In this document: positions 18,019 through 26,948 of the stretch, piece after piece
How positions within the stretch are numbered: position 1 is the first letter of the stretch
Layout: the number at the start of each line of letters is the position of its first letter
NCBI GenBank assembly: GCA_037128295.1
Contig: JBAXWR010000013.1
Coordinates: 1-56,936 of the forward strand
Length of the DNA stretch: 56,936 nt
Reading direction: 5' to 3'
DNA from: JAAFHB01 sp037128295
GTDB lineage: Bacteria > Bacteroidota > Bacteroidia > Bacteroidales > Prolixibacteraceae
Notes under the pieces: model-generated
What the model saw: only the letters and a program-made list of their open reading frames with translations
The model's database searches: none
Told to the model about the DNA's origin: nothing
Translations under genes and position numbers: made by a program

Positions 18019-19041
18019 ATGGCAAAGGAAGATTTACAGAAGATTAACAGTGAGAAGCTGAAAGCCTTGCAACTTACGATCGACAAAATCGAAAAGAGTT
18101 ATGGGAAAGGATCTATCATGAGGATGGGCGATAAACCAGTTGATGATGTACCAGCAATTCACTCTGGATCTATTGCACTTGATCTGGCGATGGGTATAGG
18201 GGGTTATCCTAAAGGGAGGGTAATCGAGATTTTTGGCCCGGAATCCTCTGGGAAAACAACATTGGCAATCCATGCAATTGCCGAAGCTCAAAAAGCAGGG
18301 GGAATTGCCGCTATCATTGACGCAGAACATGCTTTTGATCCTACCTATGCCCAGAAGTTGGGTGTAAATATTGACGAACTTTTGATCTCGCAGCCCGACA
18401 ATGGGGAACAGGCACTCGAAATCACCGACAGCCTGATCCGTTCCGGTGCAATCGACATCATTGTCATTGACTCGGTAGCGGCTTTGACACCCAAGGCCGA
18501 AATTGAGGGTGAAATGGGTGATTCAAAAATGGGACTTCAGGCTCGCTTAATGTCACAAGCATTGAGGAAACTTACGGGAAACATCAGCAAAACCAAAACT
18601 TGTGTCATATTTATCAATCAGTTGCGCGATAAAATCGGTGTGATGTTTGGCAATCCTGAAACTACGACCGGAGGTAACGCACTTAAATTTTATGCCTCTG
18701 TCCGTCTGGATATCCGCAAGATTGGCCAGTTAAAAGACGGTGATGACGTTCAAGGTAGCCATACCCGTGTTAAAGTAGTCAAAAACAAAGTTGCCCCACC
18801 GTTCCGTAAGGCAGAGTTCGATATCCTTTATGGTGAGGGAATATCAAAGGTGGGCGAAATAATTGACCTTGGTGTCGAAATTAACATTATTAAAAAAGCA
18901 GGCTCGTGGTTTAGCTATGGGGAGACCAAACTTGGACAAGGACGTGAAGGTGTGAAAACTCTCTTAAAAGATAACCCTGAATTAGCAGAAGAGATTGAAG
19001 CAAAAATACTTGCAAATTACTCTCCTGCACTTGAAAAATAA
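18019..19041 (+). CDS. recA: Recombinase RecA
   Basis: 340 residues. Walker A GPESSGKT (73-80), Walker B region IIVIDSVAAL, the L2 loop region (MFGNPETTTGGNALKFY) and the conserved VKNKVAPPF segment identify RecA. It forms filaments on single-stranded DNA for homologous recombination and stimulates LexA-type self-cleavage. The C-terminus is short (ANYSPALEK), without the long acidic tail of E. coli RecA. The gene is followed by a good rho-independent terminator. Confidence 0.98.
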   Translation: MAKEDLQKINSEKLKALQLTIDKIEKSYGKGSIMRMGDKPVDDVPAIHSGSIALDLAMGIGGYPKGRVIEIFGPESSGKTTLAIHAIAEAQKAGGIAAIIDAEHAFDPTYAQKLGVNIDELLISQPDNGEQALEITDSLIRSGAIDIIVIDSVAALTPKAEIEGEMGDSKMGLQARLMSQALRKLTGNISKTKTCVIFINQLRDKIGVMFGNPETTTGGNALKFYASVRLDIRKIGQLKDGDDVQGSHTRVKVVKNKVAPPFRKAEFDILYGEGISKVGEIIDLGVEINIIKKAGSWFSYGETKLGQGREGVKTLLKDNPELAEEIEAKILANYSPALEK

Positions 19042-19061
19042 ATAATTGTAAACAATCTTAG

Positions 19062-19099
19062 AAATCTGGACCGTGAATTTTACGGTTCAGATTTTTTTT
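19062..19099 (+). terminator. Rho-independent terminator after recA
   Basis: AATCTGGACCGT (19063-19074) pairs with ACGGTTCAGATT (19082-19093), with one G-T pair and a 7-base loop, followed by a run of eight T. It separates bcp-recA from the threonine operon. Confidence 0.85.
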
Positions 19100-19146
19100 G
19101 GACTTTTGTCTATTTTGATGGGATTACAAATTCAGACAGAGTAGTT

Positions 19147-21570
19147 ATGAAAATATTGAAATTTGGAGGAACTTCTGTTGGTTCGGTTGAAAATGTTCGG
19201 CGGATTGGCGAAATTGTCTTAAATCAACAAGACAAAATTATCGTAGTGGTCTCGGCATTGGGCGGGGTTACTGATCAGTTGCTCGCTGTAGCCCAAAATG
19301 CTGCATCAGGGTTAAAAGCCAATGGCCAGCTAGAGGCCATTCAAATCCGTCACGAGCAAATGATTTCCGGACTTTTTGACAAGGATAAAACAGTTGAAAC
19401 AGTCCAGGCTTTGCGGCCTCTTTTCGATGAACTTGAAAAGATAATTCAGGGAGTTACACTTATTGGCGAACTGACCCTCAAAACAATGGATAAAATACTT
19501 GGTTTTGGGGAACGCCTTTCTTCATTGTTGATCAGCCGTTATTTAAATATTCAATTAATTGATAGCTTGGAAGTTATACGTACAGATCGAAATTTTGGAA
19601 GGGCAAATGTTGATTTTGACCTGACTTACAAATTAATTGCCGAGACTTGCTCCTCTATAATCCAATTTGCCGTGGCTCCTGGGTTCATCTCATCTGGCCC
19701 TGATGGTTCAATCACTACTTTGGGCAGGGGTGGTTCAGATTATACAGCAGCCTTATTTGCCGCTGCGGTCAATGCCGAACGTTTGGAGATATGGACTGAC
19801 GTCGATGGCTTTATGACAGCTGATCCACGTGTGATCAGCAAAGCCTATACTATCCCCTCGCTTACCTATTCTGAGGCAATGGAGCTTTCCCATTTTGGTG
19901 CAAAGGTGATCTATCCACCAACCATCTTACCGGTTTATCAGAAGGGAATTCCGATCCACATCAAAAATACGATGAATCCCGATGGAGCCGGAACAATAAT
20001 CGGTCAATCTGAATTGATTGGGAAAGACCATCCGATCAAAGGAATTTCATCGATATCTGGAATTTCGCTAATTACCATTCAAGGATTGGGAATGGTAGGT
20101 GTCACAGGGATTTCAATGCGGCTTTTTGGAGCGTTGGCAAAAGAGCATATCAACGTGATATTGATTTCACAGGCTTCTTCCGAAAATTCGATCAGTTTTG
20201 CGATTGACTCGCATTTCACCGAATTGGCACACAAATCGATCTCCTCCGAATTTGAGCGTGAAATCGCCTCAGGACGCATCAACAAACTCTTCGCCGAAAA
20301 CGACCTTTCTATTGTTGCCATAGTTGGCGAAAACATGAAACATTCGGCCGGAATAGCAGGAAAATTATTCCACACAATTGGTAAAAACGGGATCAATGTA
20401 GTGGCAATTGCTCAGGGCGCTTCCGAACAAAACATTTCATGGGTAGTAAAGAATTCAGATCTAAGGAAAACATTAAACGTTGTTCATGAGGCATTCTTCC
20501 TCTCCCCATATGTCGAGCTAAATGTTTTCCTTGTTGGTGTGGGAACTGTGGGGCGCGATTTGTTAGGTCAGATAAGCAGTCAACAAGAAAAATTGAAAAA
20601 AGAGCATAGGTTAAAGTTGAAACTTGCCGGTGTAGCCAATTCACGCAAGATGATTTTTAACCGTGACGGTATTGACCCGGCGACCATTAAAGAAAACTTG
20701 GAAAAATCTGAAATGAAGTCAGATATGGATTTGTTTTGCCAAAATATGGTTCAAATGAACCTGTTCAACTCTGTATTTGTTGATTGTACAGCAGATGCTA
20801 AAGTTGCCGATCATTATGCCGATGTGCTCGATAATTTCATCTCCATCGTAGCGGCCAATAAAGTAGCAGCTTCCTCCGAATATGGCCGTTACCGCCATTT
20901 AAAGGAGCTGGCTGCAAAACATGGGGTCAAATTTCTATTTGAAACCAATGTGGGTGCCGGACTGCCCTTAATCTCGACTATTAATGACCTGATGCGTTCC
21001 GGTGACCGGATCGTTAGGATAGAAGCTGTTCTTTCAGGTACTTTAAATTTTATATTCAATACACTGGGTAAGGATATCCCATTTAGCAAAGCCGTCAAAA
21101 TGGCCAAAGAGAAAGGGTATTCGGAACCAGATCCACGGATTGATCTCAGTGGGATCGATGTAATCCGAAAGTTGGTCATCCTGGCACGCGAATCAGGATA
21201 CCGGATCGAACAGGAAGATGTTGTCAATCATTCGTTTATTCCTGCCAAATATTTCAACTCTTCGATGGAGGAATTCTGGAATACAATTGGTGAGATGGAT
21301 GTAATATTTGAAGATCAGCGAATTGTGTTTGAGGCTTCAAAACAAAAATGGCGTTTTGTTGGGGTGATGGAAGAGGGGAAAGCCTCTGTCTCACTTCAGG
21401 TTGTTGATCCCGGACATCCGTTCTACGATCTGGAAGGATCCAACAACATCATATTATTGACAAGCGAGCGGTACAATGAATATCCTATGCTAATCAAAGG
21501 ATATGGTGCGGGTGCAGCAGTTACTGCTGCGGGTGTTTTCGCCGACCTGATCAAAGTTTCGAATATCTGA
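19147..21570 (+). CDS. thrA: Bifunctional aspartokinase / homoserine dehydrogenase I
   Basis: 807 residues. The N-terminal aspartate kinase (1-about 290) starts with KFGGTSVG (5-12). Two ACT domains (about 305-450) are the expected site of threonine feedback inhibition. The C-terminal homoserine dehydrogenase begins with the dinucleotide motif VGVGTVG (463-469) and includes the catalytic KGYSEPDPRIDLSGID segment. The enzyme performs the first and third steps from aspartate to threonine/methionine precursors. It heads the cluster thrA - mutase-like gene - thrC. No attenuator-like leader peptide was seen in the 47 bases between the upstream terminator and the ATG. Confidence 0.97.
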   Translation: MKILKFGGTSVGSVENVRRIGEIVLNQQDKIIVVVSALGGVTDQLLAVAQNAASGLKANGQLEAIQIRHEQMISGLFDKDKTVETVQALRPLFDELEKIIQGVTLIGELTLKTMDKILGFGERLSSLLISRYLNIQLIDSLEVIRTDRNFGRANVDFDLTYKLIAETCSSIIQFAVAPGFISSGPDGSITTLGRGGSDYTAALFAAAVNAERLEIWTDVDGFMTADPRVISKAYTIPSLTYSEAMELSHFGAKVIYPPTILPVYQKGIPIHIKNTMNPDGAGTIIGQSELIGKDHPIKGISSISGISLITIQGLGMVGVTGISMRLFGALAKEHINVILISQASSENSISFAIDSHFTELAHKSISSEFEREIASGRINKLFAENDLSIVAIVGENMKHSAGIAGKLFHTIGKNGINVVAIAQGASEQNISWVVKNSDLRKTLNVVHEAFFLSPYVELNVFLVGVGTVGRDLLGQISSQQEKLKKEHRLKLKLAGVANSRKMIFNRDGIDPATIKENLEKSEMKSDMDLFCQNMVQMNLFNSVFVDCTADAKVADHYADVLDNFISIVAANKVAASSEYGRYRHLKELAAKHGVKFLFETNVGAGLPLISTINDLMRSGDRIVRIEAVLSGTLNFIFNTLGKDIPFSKAVKMAKEKGYSEPDPRIDLSGIDVIRKLVILARESGYRIEQEDVVNHSFIPAKYFNSSMEEFWNTIGEMDVIFEDQRIVFEASKQKWRFVGVMEEGKASVSLQVVDPGHPFYDLEGSNNIILLTSERYNEYPMLIKGYGAGAAVTAAGVFADLIKVSNI

Positions 21571-21607
21571 GCATGGAGCGTCGGGCATGGAGCGTGGGGC
21601 ATGGAGA
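21571..21607. repeat. Heptanucleotide repeat GCATGGA/GCGTSGG
   Basis: Starting at the base after the thrA stop codon, the sequence reads in 7-base units: GCATGGA, GCGTCGG, GCATGGA, GCGTGGG, GCATGGA. The complementary pattern (CCCCATG/CTCCATG) recurs at 33751-33779. Confidence 0.7.
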
Positions 21608-21730
21608 AAGAAAACTGGAGAATGGGAGTCTGGAGAACTGAGAAGAATGCGGTTCAAAGATGGCATTTTCCCTGTGGCACAAAGCAAAAACAATATGTGG
21701 AAACTAAACAATTTATCACCATGTGTAGTC

Positions 21731-21807
21731 GCCAGCCGCCAGTTGCCAGCCGCCAGTTGCCAGTCGCTAGTTGCCAGCCGCTAGTTGCCAGCCGCCAGTC
21801 GCTATTT
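21731..21807. repeat. Heptanucleotide tandem array (GCCAGYY)11
   Basis: Eleven consecutive 7-base units of consensus GCCAGCC or GCCAGTT occupy 77 bases. They end 38 bases before the start of the mutase-like gene. A shorter array of the same unit occurs at 52644-52671. There are no unique spacers, so it is not a CRISPR array. Confidence 0.9.
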
Positions 21808-21845
21808 ATAAATGAACACTTTACAAAAAAGCAAATAGGAGCTAA

Positions 21846-23054
21846 ATGAAGTATCTGATAATTCTTGGAGATGGGATGTCTGATCAGCCAGAAATTGAAC
21901 ATGGCGGATTGACACCATTGATGGCAGCCCATAAAACAAATATTGACAATTTGGCGAAGCTAGGTCGCAATGGCCTTTTGAAAACAATTCCCGAAAATCT
22001 CCATCCTGGAAGTGAGGTTGCAAACCTGGCTGTTTTAGGTTATGATGTTGAAGCCATTTTCGAAGGTCGTGGCGTTATCGAAGCCGCAAGTATGGGGGTT
22101 CAGCTTGAGACCGGCGACCTGGCTATGCGGTGCAATTTGATATGCATTGCTGATGAAAAAATCAAGAACCATTCATCAGGACATATTTCGACTCAAGAGG
22201 CAATTGTGCTTATTGATTTTCTCAACGAAAAATTAGGTGATGATAAAGTCAAATTTTATCCTGGCGTTTCGTACCGCCACCTTTTAGTTATAAAAGGGGG
22301 AAGTAAATCATTGAAGTGTATTCCTCCCCACGATGTTCCCGGCACTCCGGTGATCGACGTACTTCCGACTGCAACAAACGGGAATGGCAAAGAGACTGTT
22401 GATTTGTTGCTTGGATTGATTCAGAAATCGGGGCAACTCCTCACCGATCATCCGATCAACATTAAACGCCGATCGGAAGGAAAGGATATGGCCAATTCAA
22501 TCTGGCCATGGTCACCTGGCTATAAACCCGCAATGAAAACCTTAAAGGAACTTTTCGGAATTCAAAGCGGAGCGGTTATCTCGGCTGTCGATCTGATCCA
22601 GGGAATTGGAGTCTATGCCGGTCTTGATGTGATTAAGGTTGAGGGTGCAACAGGTTTGTACGATACCAACTACGAAGGTAAAGCAAAAGCCGCACTCGAA
22701 GCTTTGAAAACACGCGATTTTGTATATCTCCATATTGAGGCAAGTGATGAGGCAGGTCACGAAGGGGATTACGACCTAAAGTTAAAGACGATCGAATATC
22801 TTGATAACCGTATCGTGAAATTCCTTGTAGAAGAAACTGCCAAGATGGACGAACCGGTTGCAATTGCAATTCTTCCAGATCATCCGACTCCCTGGAAATT
22901 GAAAACTCACACCCGCGATGCTGTCCCTTTCCTGATTTATTATCCTGGAATTCAATCTGATGATGTTCAGTGCTATGATGAAATATCCGCAACTAAAGGA
23001 AATTATGGAATTTTGAGGAGCGAGCAATTGATGGAAGAACTTTTGAAAGGGTGA
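21846..23054 (+). CDS. 2,3-bisphosphoglycerate-independent phosphoglycerate mutase family (ApgM-like), probable homoserine kinase
   Basis: 402 residues, alkaline-phosphatase superfamily. The metal-binding start ILGDGMSD (D9) and the phospho-transfer Ser region HPGSEVANLAVLGYD (S56) are intact, as are EASDEAGHEGD and the metal-binding LPDHPTP. By sequence it is an archaeal-type phosphoglycerate mutase. Its position between thrA and thrC, where homoserine kinase is otherwise missing, supports the proposal for Bacteroidota that this family member phosphorylates homoserine (ThrB function). That assignment is inference from context. It starts 275 bases after thrA, behind two repeat arrays. Confidence 0.85.
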   Translation: MKYLIILGDGMSDQPEIEHGGLTPLMAAHKTNIDNLAKLGRNGLLKTIPENLHPGSEVANLAVLGYDVEAIFEGRGVIEAASMGVQLETGDLAMRCNLICIADEKIKNHSSGHISTQEAIVLIDFLNEKLGDDKVKFYPGVSYRHLLVIKGGSKSLKCIPPHDVPGTPVIDVLPTATNGNGKETVDLLLGLIQKSGQLLTDHPINIKRRSEGKDMANSIWPWSPGYKPAMKTLKELFGIQSGAVISAVDLIQGIGVYAGLDVIKVEGATGLYDTNYEGKAKAALEALKTRDFVYLHIEASDEAGHEGDYDLKLKTIEYLDNRIVKFLVEETAKMDEPVAIAILPDHPTPWKLKTHTRDAVPFLIYYPGIQSDDVQCYDEISATKGNYGILRSEQLMEELLKG

Positions 23055-23108
23055 AAAGGGAGAATGGGAGAATGAAAAAATGAAGGAATGAAGAACGGAG
23101 AAATGGAG
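23055..23108. repeat. Purine-rich imperfect GGGAGAATG repeat
   Basis: Directly after the mutase-like gene, units such as GGGAGAAT (twice), ATGAAAAA, ATGAAGGA and GGAGAAATGGAG form a purine-only tract of about 50 bases. It belongs to the same low-complexity class as 8383-8411 and, in reverse, 33694-33745. Confidence 0.6.
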
Positions 23109-23208
23109 AGATTAATGCATTAATTATTAAATAGTTAGATTAGTATAGAATGAAACGAGACATGGGAGCTAATCGCACACAGAAGCATGATTATCTCATT
23201 GCGAGTTC

Positions 23209-23224
23209 CCCCGATGGATCGGGG
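23209..23224. repeat. Small palindrome CCCCGATGGATCGGGG
   Basis: A perfect 7-bp stem with a 2-base loop, 38 bases before thrC. Palindromes of the CCCCGAT..ATCGGGG type are common dispersed intergenic elements in Bacteroidota. There is no T-run, so a terminator role is doubtful. Confidence 0.55.
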
Positions 23225-23261
23225 CAGGCTATGTGGCCATTAAAAAACAAATTATAAACAT

Positions 23262-24566
23262 ATGAAATATTACAGTACCAACCATATAGCACTTGAAGTT
23301 GACCTGGAAGATGCAGTAGTTCAGGGACTTGCATCTGACCGTGGTTTATTTATGCCTGAAAGGATCGAACCGATGCCCTTTTCTTTTTTTGAAGAGATTG
23401 GGACAATGACATTTCAGGAGATCTCCTTCGAGGTGGCAAAGAAATTCTTTGGTGAAGATATTCCTGAATCCAAATTGAAGCAGATCGTTTTTGATACGCT
23501 TAGTTTCGACACACCATTGGTTCAGGTGAACGATAATATTTACTCGCTTGAACTTTTTCATGGACCAACCGCTGCCTTTAAAGATGTGGGCGCACGTTTC
23601 ATGGCACGACTCCTTTCCTATTATCTTGGTCAGGAAAAAAAGATGGTTAATGTTCTTGTGGCAACTTCAGGCGACACAGGCAGTGCTGTAGCCAACGGGT
23701 TTTTGGGAGTAGAGGGAATTCATGTTCACGTTTTGTACCCTAAGGGGAAGGTAAGCGAAATTCAGGAAAAACAGTTTACAACTTTAGGCCGGAATATTAC
23801 TGCACTTGAGGTTAACGGTACGTTCGACGATTGTCAGGCATTGGTGAAATCAGCCTTTATGGATAATTCCTTAAAGGAAAAAATTACAATAACTTCGGCC
23901 AATTCGATCAATGTGGCGCGGTTTCTTCCACAAGCTTTTTATTATTTCAATGCCTTTGCGAAGCTAAAAGACAAAAACAGGAAAATTGTGTTTTCTGTTC
24001 CGAGCGGGAATTTTGGGAACCTTACTGCCGGTCTCTTTGCAAAAAAGATGGAACTTCCTGTATATCAGTTTATTGCAGCCAATAATCGAAATGATATAGT
24101 TTATAACTACCTGAAAACCGGAATTTTCGACCCTCGCCCATCGGTTTCTACCATTGCAAATGCGATGGATGTTGGTGACCCAAGTAATTTTGCACGTATC
24201 CTCGATTTATATCATAACAGCCATGAAGCGATATCAAAAGTAATGGTCGGAACCACATATAATGACGATCAAATCAGGGAAACTCTTTTATCTGTCTATA
24301 ATACAACAGGTTATCTTCTTGATCCCCATGGAGCGGTGGGATATCGGGCACTTAATGAACTTTTAAAAGATGATGAAACAGGTATTTTCCTCGAAACTGC
24401 CCACCCTGCCAAATTCACCGAAACTGTTGAGGGGATCGTAGGAAAAGGAAATGTTCCAATGCCTGAAAAGTTGCTGGAATTCATGAAAGGGACAAAAAAA
24501 AGTATAACTTTAGAACCAGATTACAACATGTTCTTGGACTATTTAAGTCAGTTGGAAAAGATTTGA
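23262..24566 (+). CDS. thrC: Threonine synthase
   Basis: 434 residues, PLP-dependent fold type II. The cofactor lysine is K107 in GPTAAFKDVGARF. The glycine-rich phosphate-binding segment is SGDTGSAVANG, and the SANSINVARFLPQ and VPSGNFGNLTAG motifs are typical of ThrC. It converts O-phosphohomoserine to threonine, the last step of the pathway begun by thrA. The N-terminal Thr_synth_N region (YYSTNHIALEVDLEDAVVQG) is complete. It is the third gene of the threonine cluster. Confidence 0.96.
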   Translation: MKYYSTNHIALEVDLEDAVVQGLASDRGLFMPERIEPMPFSFFEEIGTMTFQEISFEVAKKFFGEDIPESKLKQIVFDTLSFDTPLVQVNDNIYSLELFHGPTAAFKDVGARFMARLLSYYLGQEKKMVNVLVATSGDTGSAVANGFLGVEGIHVHVLYPKGKVSEIQEKQFTTLGRNITALEVNGTFDDCQALVKSAFMDNSLKEKITITSANSINVARFLPQAFYYFNAFAKLKDKNRKIVFSVPSGNFGNLTAGLFAKKMELPVYQFIAANNRNDIVYNYLKTGIFDPRPSVSTIANAMDVGDPSNFARILDLYHNSHEAISKVMVGTTYNDDQIRETLLSVYNTTGYLLDPHGAVGYRALNELLKDDETGIFLETAHPAKFTETVEGIVGKGNVPMPEKLLEFMKGTKKSITLEPDYNMFLDYLSQLEKI

Positions 24567-24713
24567 AAAGGTGTTCTGTATATGGGGTTTTGCCGTGAAT
24601 ATCTGTTTCTTTTTGGAACTATCTATGAGTAAATACGTATTATCGTTGTTTACAACATATTGGTGATATCTTTAAAGCATTGTGTTTATTGTTACGACTT
24701 AAAATTAAAAGCA

Positions 24714-26786
24714 ATGAAAAAGCTGTCTGTCGTTCTTTTCCTTTTATTGAATGTAGCCGTTTTTGGGCAGGATTCCGCGAAACCAAACCAATACGAGGGA
24801 ATCTACTGTTCGGGAACAGGTGATATTGACTTTCTGCGATTAATCGATGAATCGTTCGCATTTTTTAATCCCAATCCTGTTGTTCCCAATCTGACAATGG
24901 TGTATAAACCCGATTGGAACACCTTTTCCGAAGGGGCTGCCTGGGATGCCTGGTGGATTCAAAACAGTTACGGATTCTCCTATGCCGCTACCCCATTTCT
25001 TCAGGAACCCTGGAAAACGATACTTCAAAATTCGTGGGACCTTTTCTGGGACAACCAGGGTGATGGCATAAGAAAAGGGCTTTGGGGTGACGGAAAACCA
25101 AATCAACTTTCTGAACTAATTGCTCCAGACGGAAGTTTAGGCGATGCTGCTGCTCCAAAAAAAATTATATACAAACAAGGTGATGGAAATGTAAAAACAC
25201 ATGACTGGTTTTATGAAGCCACTGCAGCAGGGATCGTAATGCAATCAGAAATTTTGCTCGCTGGCCATAATCTTAAAGCGATAGCCCGATATCTGCCTAA
25301 AATGGAGCGGGCCTGCAATTTTATTGAAAAAGCACGTGATCCCAAAAATAACCTGTTCCTTGTGGGCCCTGCCTGTAACCTCCTGGCTCCAAGTTATGGT
25401 GGGGTTAAACAGCCGGATGGCACATTTGGCAAAGGGTACCTCGCTGGTTTGTCCATAACCTATCTCGCTGCCCTCGACAGGATGGTCGAAATTTATCAGC
25501 TTACCGGTGACAAGAATAAACTGGCAGAATACCAACAACGACAGAAGATTACAAGGGAATCATTGTCACTATTATTGACACAGGATGGATACTTTGTCAA
25601 ATCTGTTGAACCCGATGGGACAAAGCACGGTGTTTTAGGACAGAAACAATATGGGTATCTCGAAGGGGTAGCCAATGCCGATGCAGTTGCACTGCGTGTT
25701 GTTGATGATTCGATCGCAATCAGAATCTATAATCAGATCGCTGCCTATCCCGCCATCAGACCCTTTGATTTCCTGCTCACCAATGCTCCTGGACTGGATG
25801 ATACTTACGGAAATTGGGGAAGTTCTACAGGACCAGGCATTAAGGGTTTCTGGAAATATGGCGATTGGGTAAATGGTGGTGTATGGGGCACCGTGGAAGG
25901 AAGGGCTATTCTGATGTATTACAGGCTTGGGAAATTTGAGGACATCCGCCGTTCTGCAACCCGGGCCATGAAATGGGCCAAAGACTTCAGGATGGATGCA
26001 CCATGGTCGCAATGGGGCAGCAACACTGAAAACCCATGGTCCGATAAAGGTGAACACAAGATCGGCGGGGTGGCTGTGATGATCGACAATTTTGCAATTC
26101 CGGCTGCAACGATACGTGGCCTATTTGATTGTGATTACCGGTCTGACCGTCTGATCCTTAGGCCACGCATCCCTGGATCAATTACGAAGTACACTCAGAA
26201 AGAGCCCATTTTGTTTGGGGAAAAGAAGATCTTTCTTAGTTGCTTGAATGGTGGACCTCATATAAAATCAGTGATCCTGAATGGTAAAGCCTTGTCTTTT
26301 GAATCATTAAGAGAATTCGAATTGAATTTTAACATGCTTCCTGCTGTTTCAAAAGTTGTCATTACTACCGAAGGTGGATGGCCGGTCGAACCAAATAACC
26401 TGGAGTATCCTTTATTACCCTCCATTCTTACAAAGGTTCCCAACAGGGCTTTATATATAAATATACTTCCTGAAGAATTATTTGCACAATTAAATATCCT
26501 TACTGCATTTAACAGCAAACTCTCCCGGTTTCCAGGCGCAACAGAAGAAAAAAAACTTCTTGAAACTGCAATTAAAACCTTTGAAGCTTGCCAATTACGT
26601 GAAATGGCCGATGCTGCACCCGGATATTTCCGTCCTCTCACACCGGAACGTATAGCTGGAATAAATCAATTTTATGAACAAGCTGCGCACGCAATGTACA
26701 TTGGGTATTTATACAAGATGTCTGATTATTCAAAAAATGGTAACCCATCTCAAAAGCGATTGGCCAACCTATTTTTTGAGCAATAA
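24714..26786 (+). CDS. Secreted six-hairpin (alpha/alpha toroid) glycosidase-like protein
   Basis: 690 residues from the ATG at 24714. An upstream in-frame TTG at 24660 would add 18 residues ahead of a perfect signal peptide (MKKLSVVLFLLLNVAVFGQ) and is rejected. The body is Trp- and Gly-rich (AAWDAWWIQNSYGFSYAATPF, DDTYGNWGSSTGPG, NGGVWGTVEGRAILMYYRLG), which resembles six-hairpin glycosidases such as the GH78/GH63/GH127 superfamily. A small beta-sandwich follows (about 480-560), then a helical C-terminal extension (about 590-690) that I do not recognise. It probably acts on oligosaccharides in the periplasm or outside. No exact family could be fixed by eye, and catalytic acids were not identified. 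Confidence 0.7.
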   Translation: MKKLSVVLFLLLNVAVFGQDSAKPNQYEGIYCSGTGDIDFLRLIDESFAFFNPNPVVPNLTMVYKPDWNTFSEGAAWDAWWIQNSYGFSYAATPFLQEPWKTILQNSWDLFWDNQGDGIRKGLWGDGKPNQLSELIAPDGSLGDAAAPKKIIYKQGDGNVKTHDWFYEATAAGIVMQSEILLAGHNLKAIARYLPKMERACNFIEKARDPKNNLFLVGPACNLLAPSYGGVKQPDGTFGKGYLAGLSITYLAALDRMVEIYQLTGDKNKLAEYQQRQKITRESLSLLLTQDGYFVKSVEPDGTKHGVLGQKQYGYLEGVANADAVALRVVDDSIAIRIYNQIAAYPAIRPFDFLLTNAPGLDDTYGNWGSSTGPGIKGFWKYGDWVNGGVWGTVEGRAILMYYRLGKFEDIRRSATRAMKWAKDFRMDAPWSQWGSNTENPWSDKGEHKIGGVAVMIDNFAIPAATIRGLFDCDYRSDRLILRPRIPGSITKYTQKEPILFGEKKIFLSCLNGGPHIKSVILNGKALSFESLREFELNFNMLPAVSKVVITTEGGWPVEPNNLEYPLLPSILTKVPNRALYINILPEELFAQLNILTAFNSKLSRFPGATEEKKLLETAIKTFEACQLREMADAAPGYFRPLTPERIAGINQFYEQAAHAMYIGYLYKMSDYSKNGNPSQKRLANLFFEQ

Positions 26787-26829
26787 AATTTTAGCTGGAC
26801 TAATAATATTGTTCTTCAGTGTTGATCTG

Positions 26830-26886
26830 CGTTATCAGCGGGAAATTTCCCGGAAGTCACCCGCAGTTCGCGCAGAATTTCGTTGA
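26830..26886. repeat. Degenerate palindromic repeat (CTGCG / CGGGAAATTTCCCG)
   Basis: The 14-base palindrome CGGGAAATTTCCCG lies within a segment carrying CTGCG and CGCAG arms (TCTGCG...CCCGCAGTTCGCGCAG). It resembles dispersed intergenic repeats of this phylum and lies directly after the glycosidase-like gene. Confidence 0.5.
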
Positions 26887-26897
26887 GGAATATTTTA

Positions 26898-26927
26898 TTG
26901 TAGTATCCCCAAAACCGTTTATTTTTG
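26898..26927 (+). promoter_or_regulatory. Promoter of the S9 peptidase gene
   Basis: TTG (26898-26900) and TATTTTTG (26920-26927) are separated by 19 bases, matching the Bacteroidota sigma pattern TTG-N19-TAnnTTTG. The ATG follows 22 bases after the -7 box. Confidence 0.6.
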
Positions 26928-26948
26928 TAGCCTATTAAAATTCAGACC

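Noticed and set aside
21731..21807. CRISPR-like regular array
   Set aside because: The units are contiguous 7-mers without unique spacers, and no cas genes are present.
24660..24713. TTG start adding 18 residues to the glycosidase-like protein
   Set aside because: The extension precedes a complete signal peptide that begins at ATG 24714.
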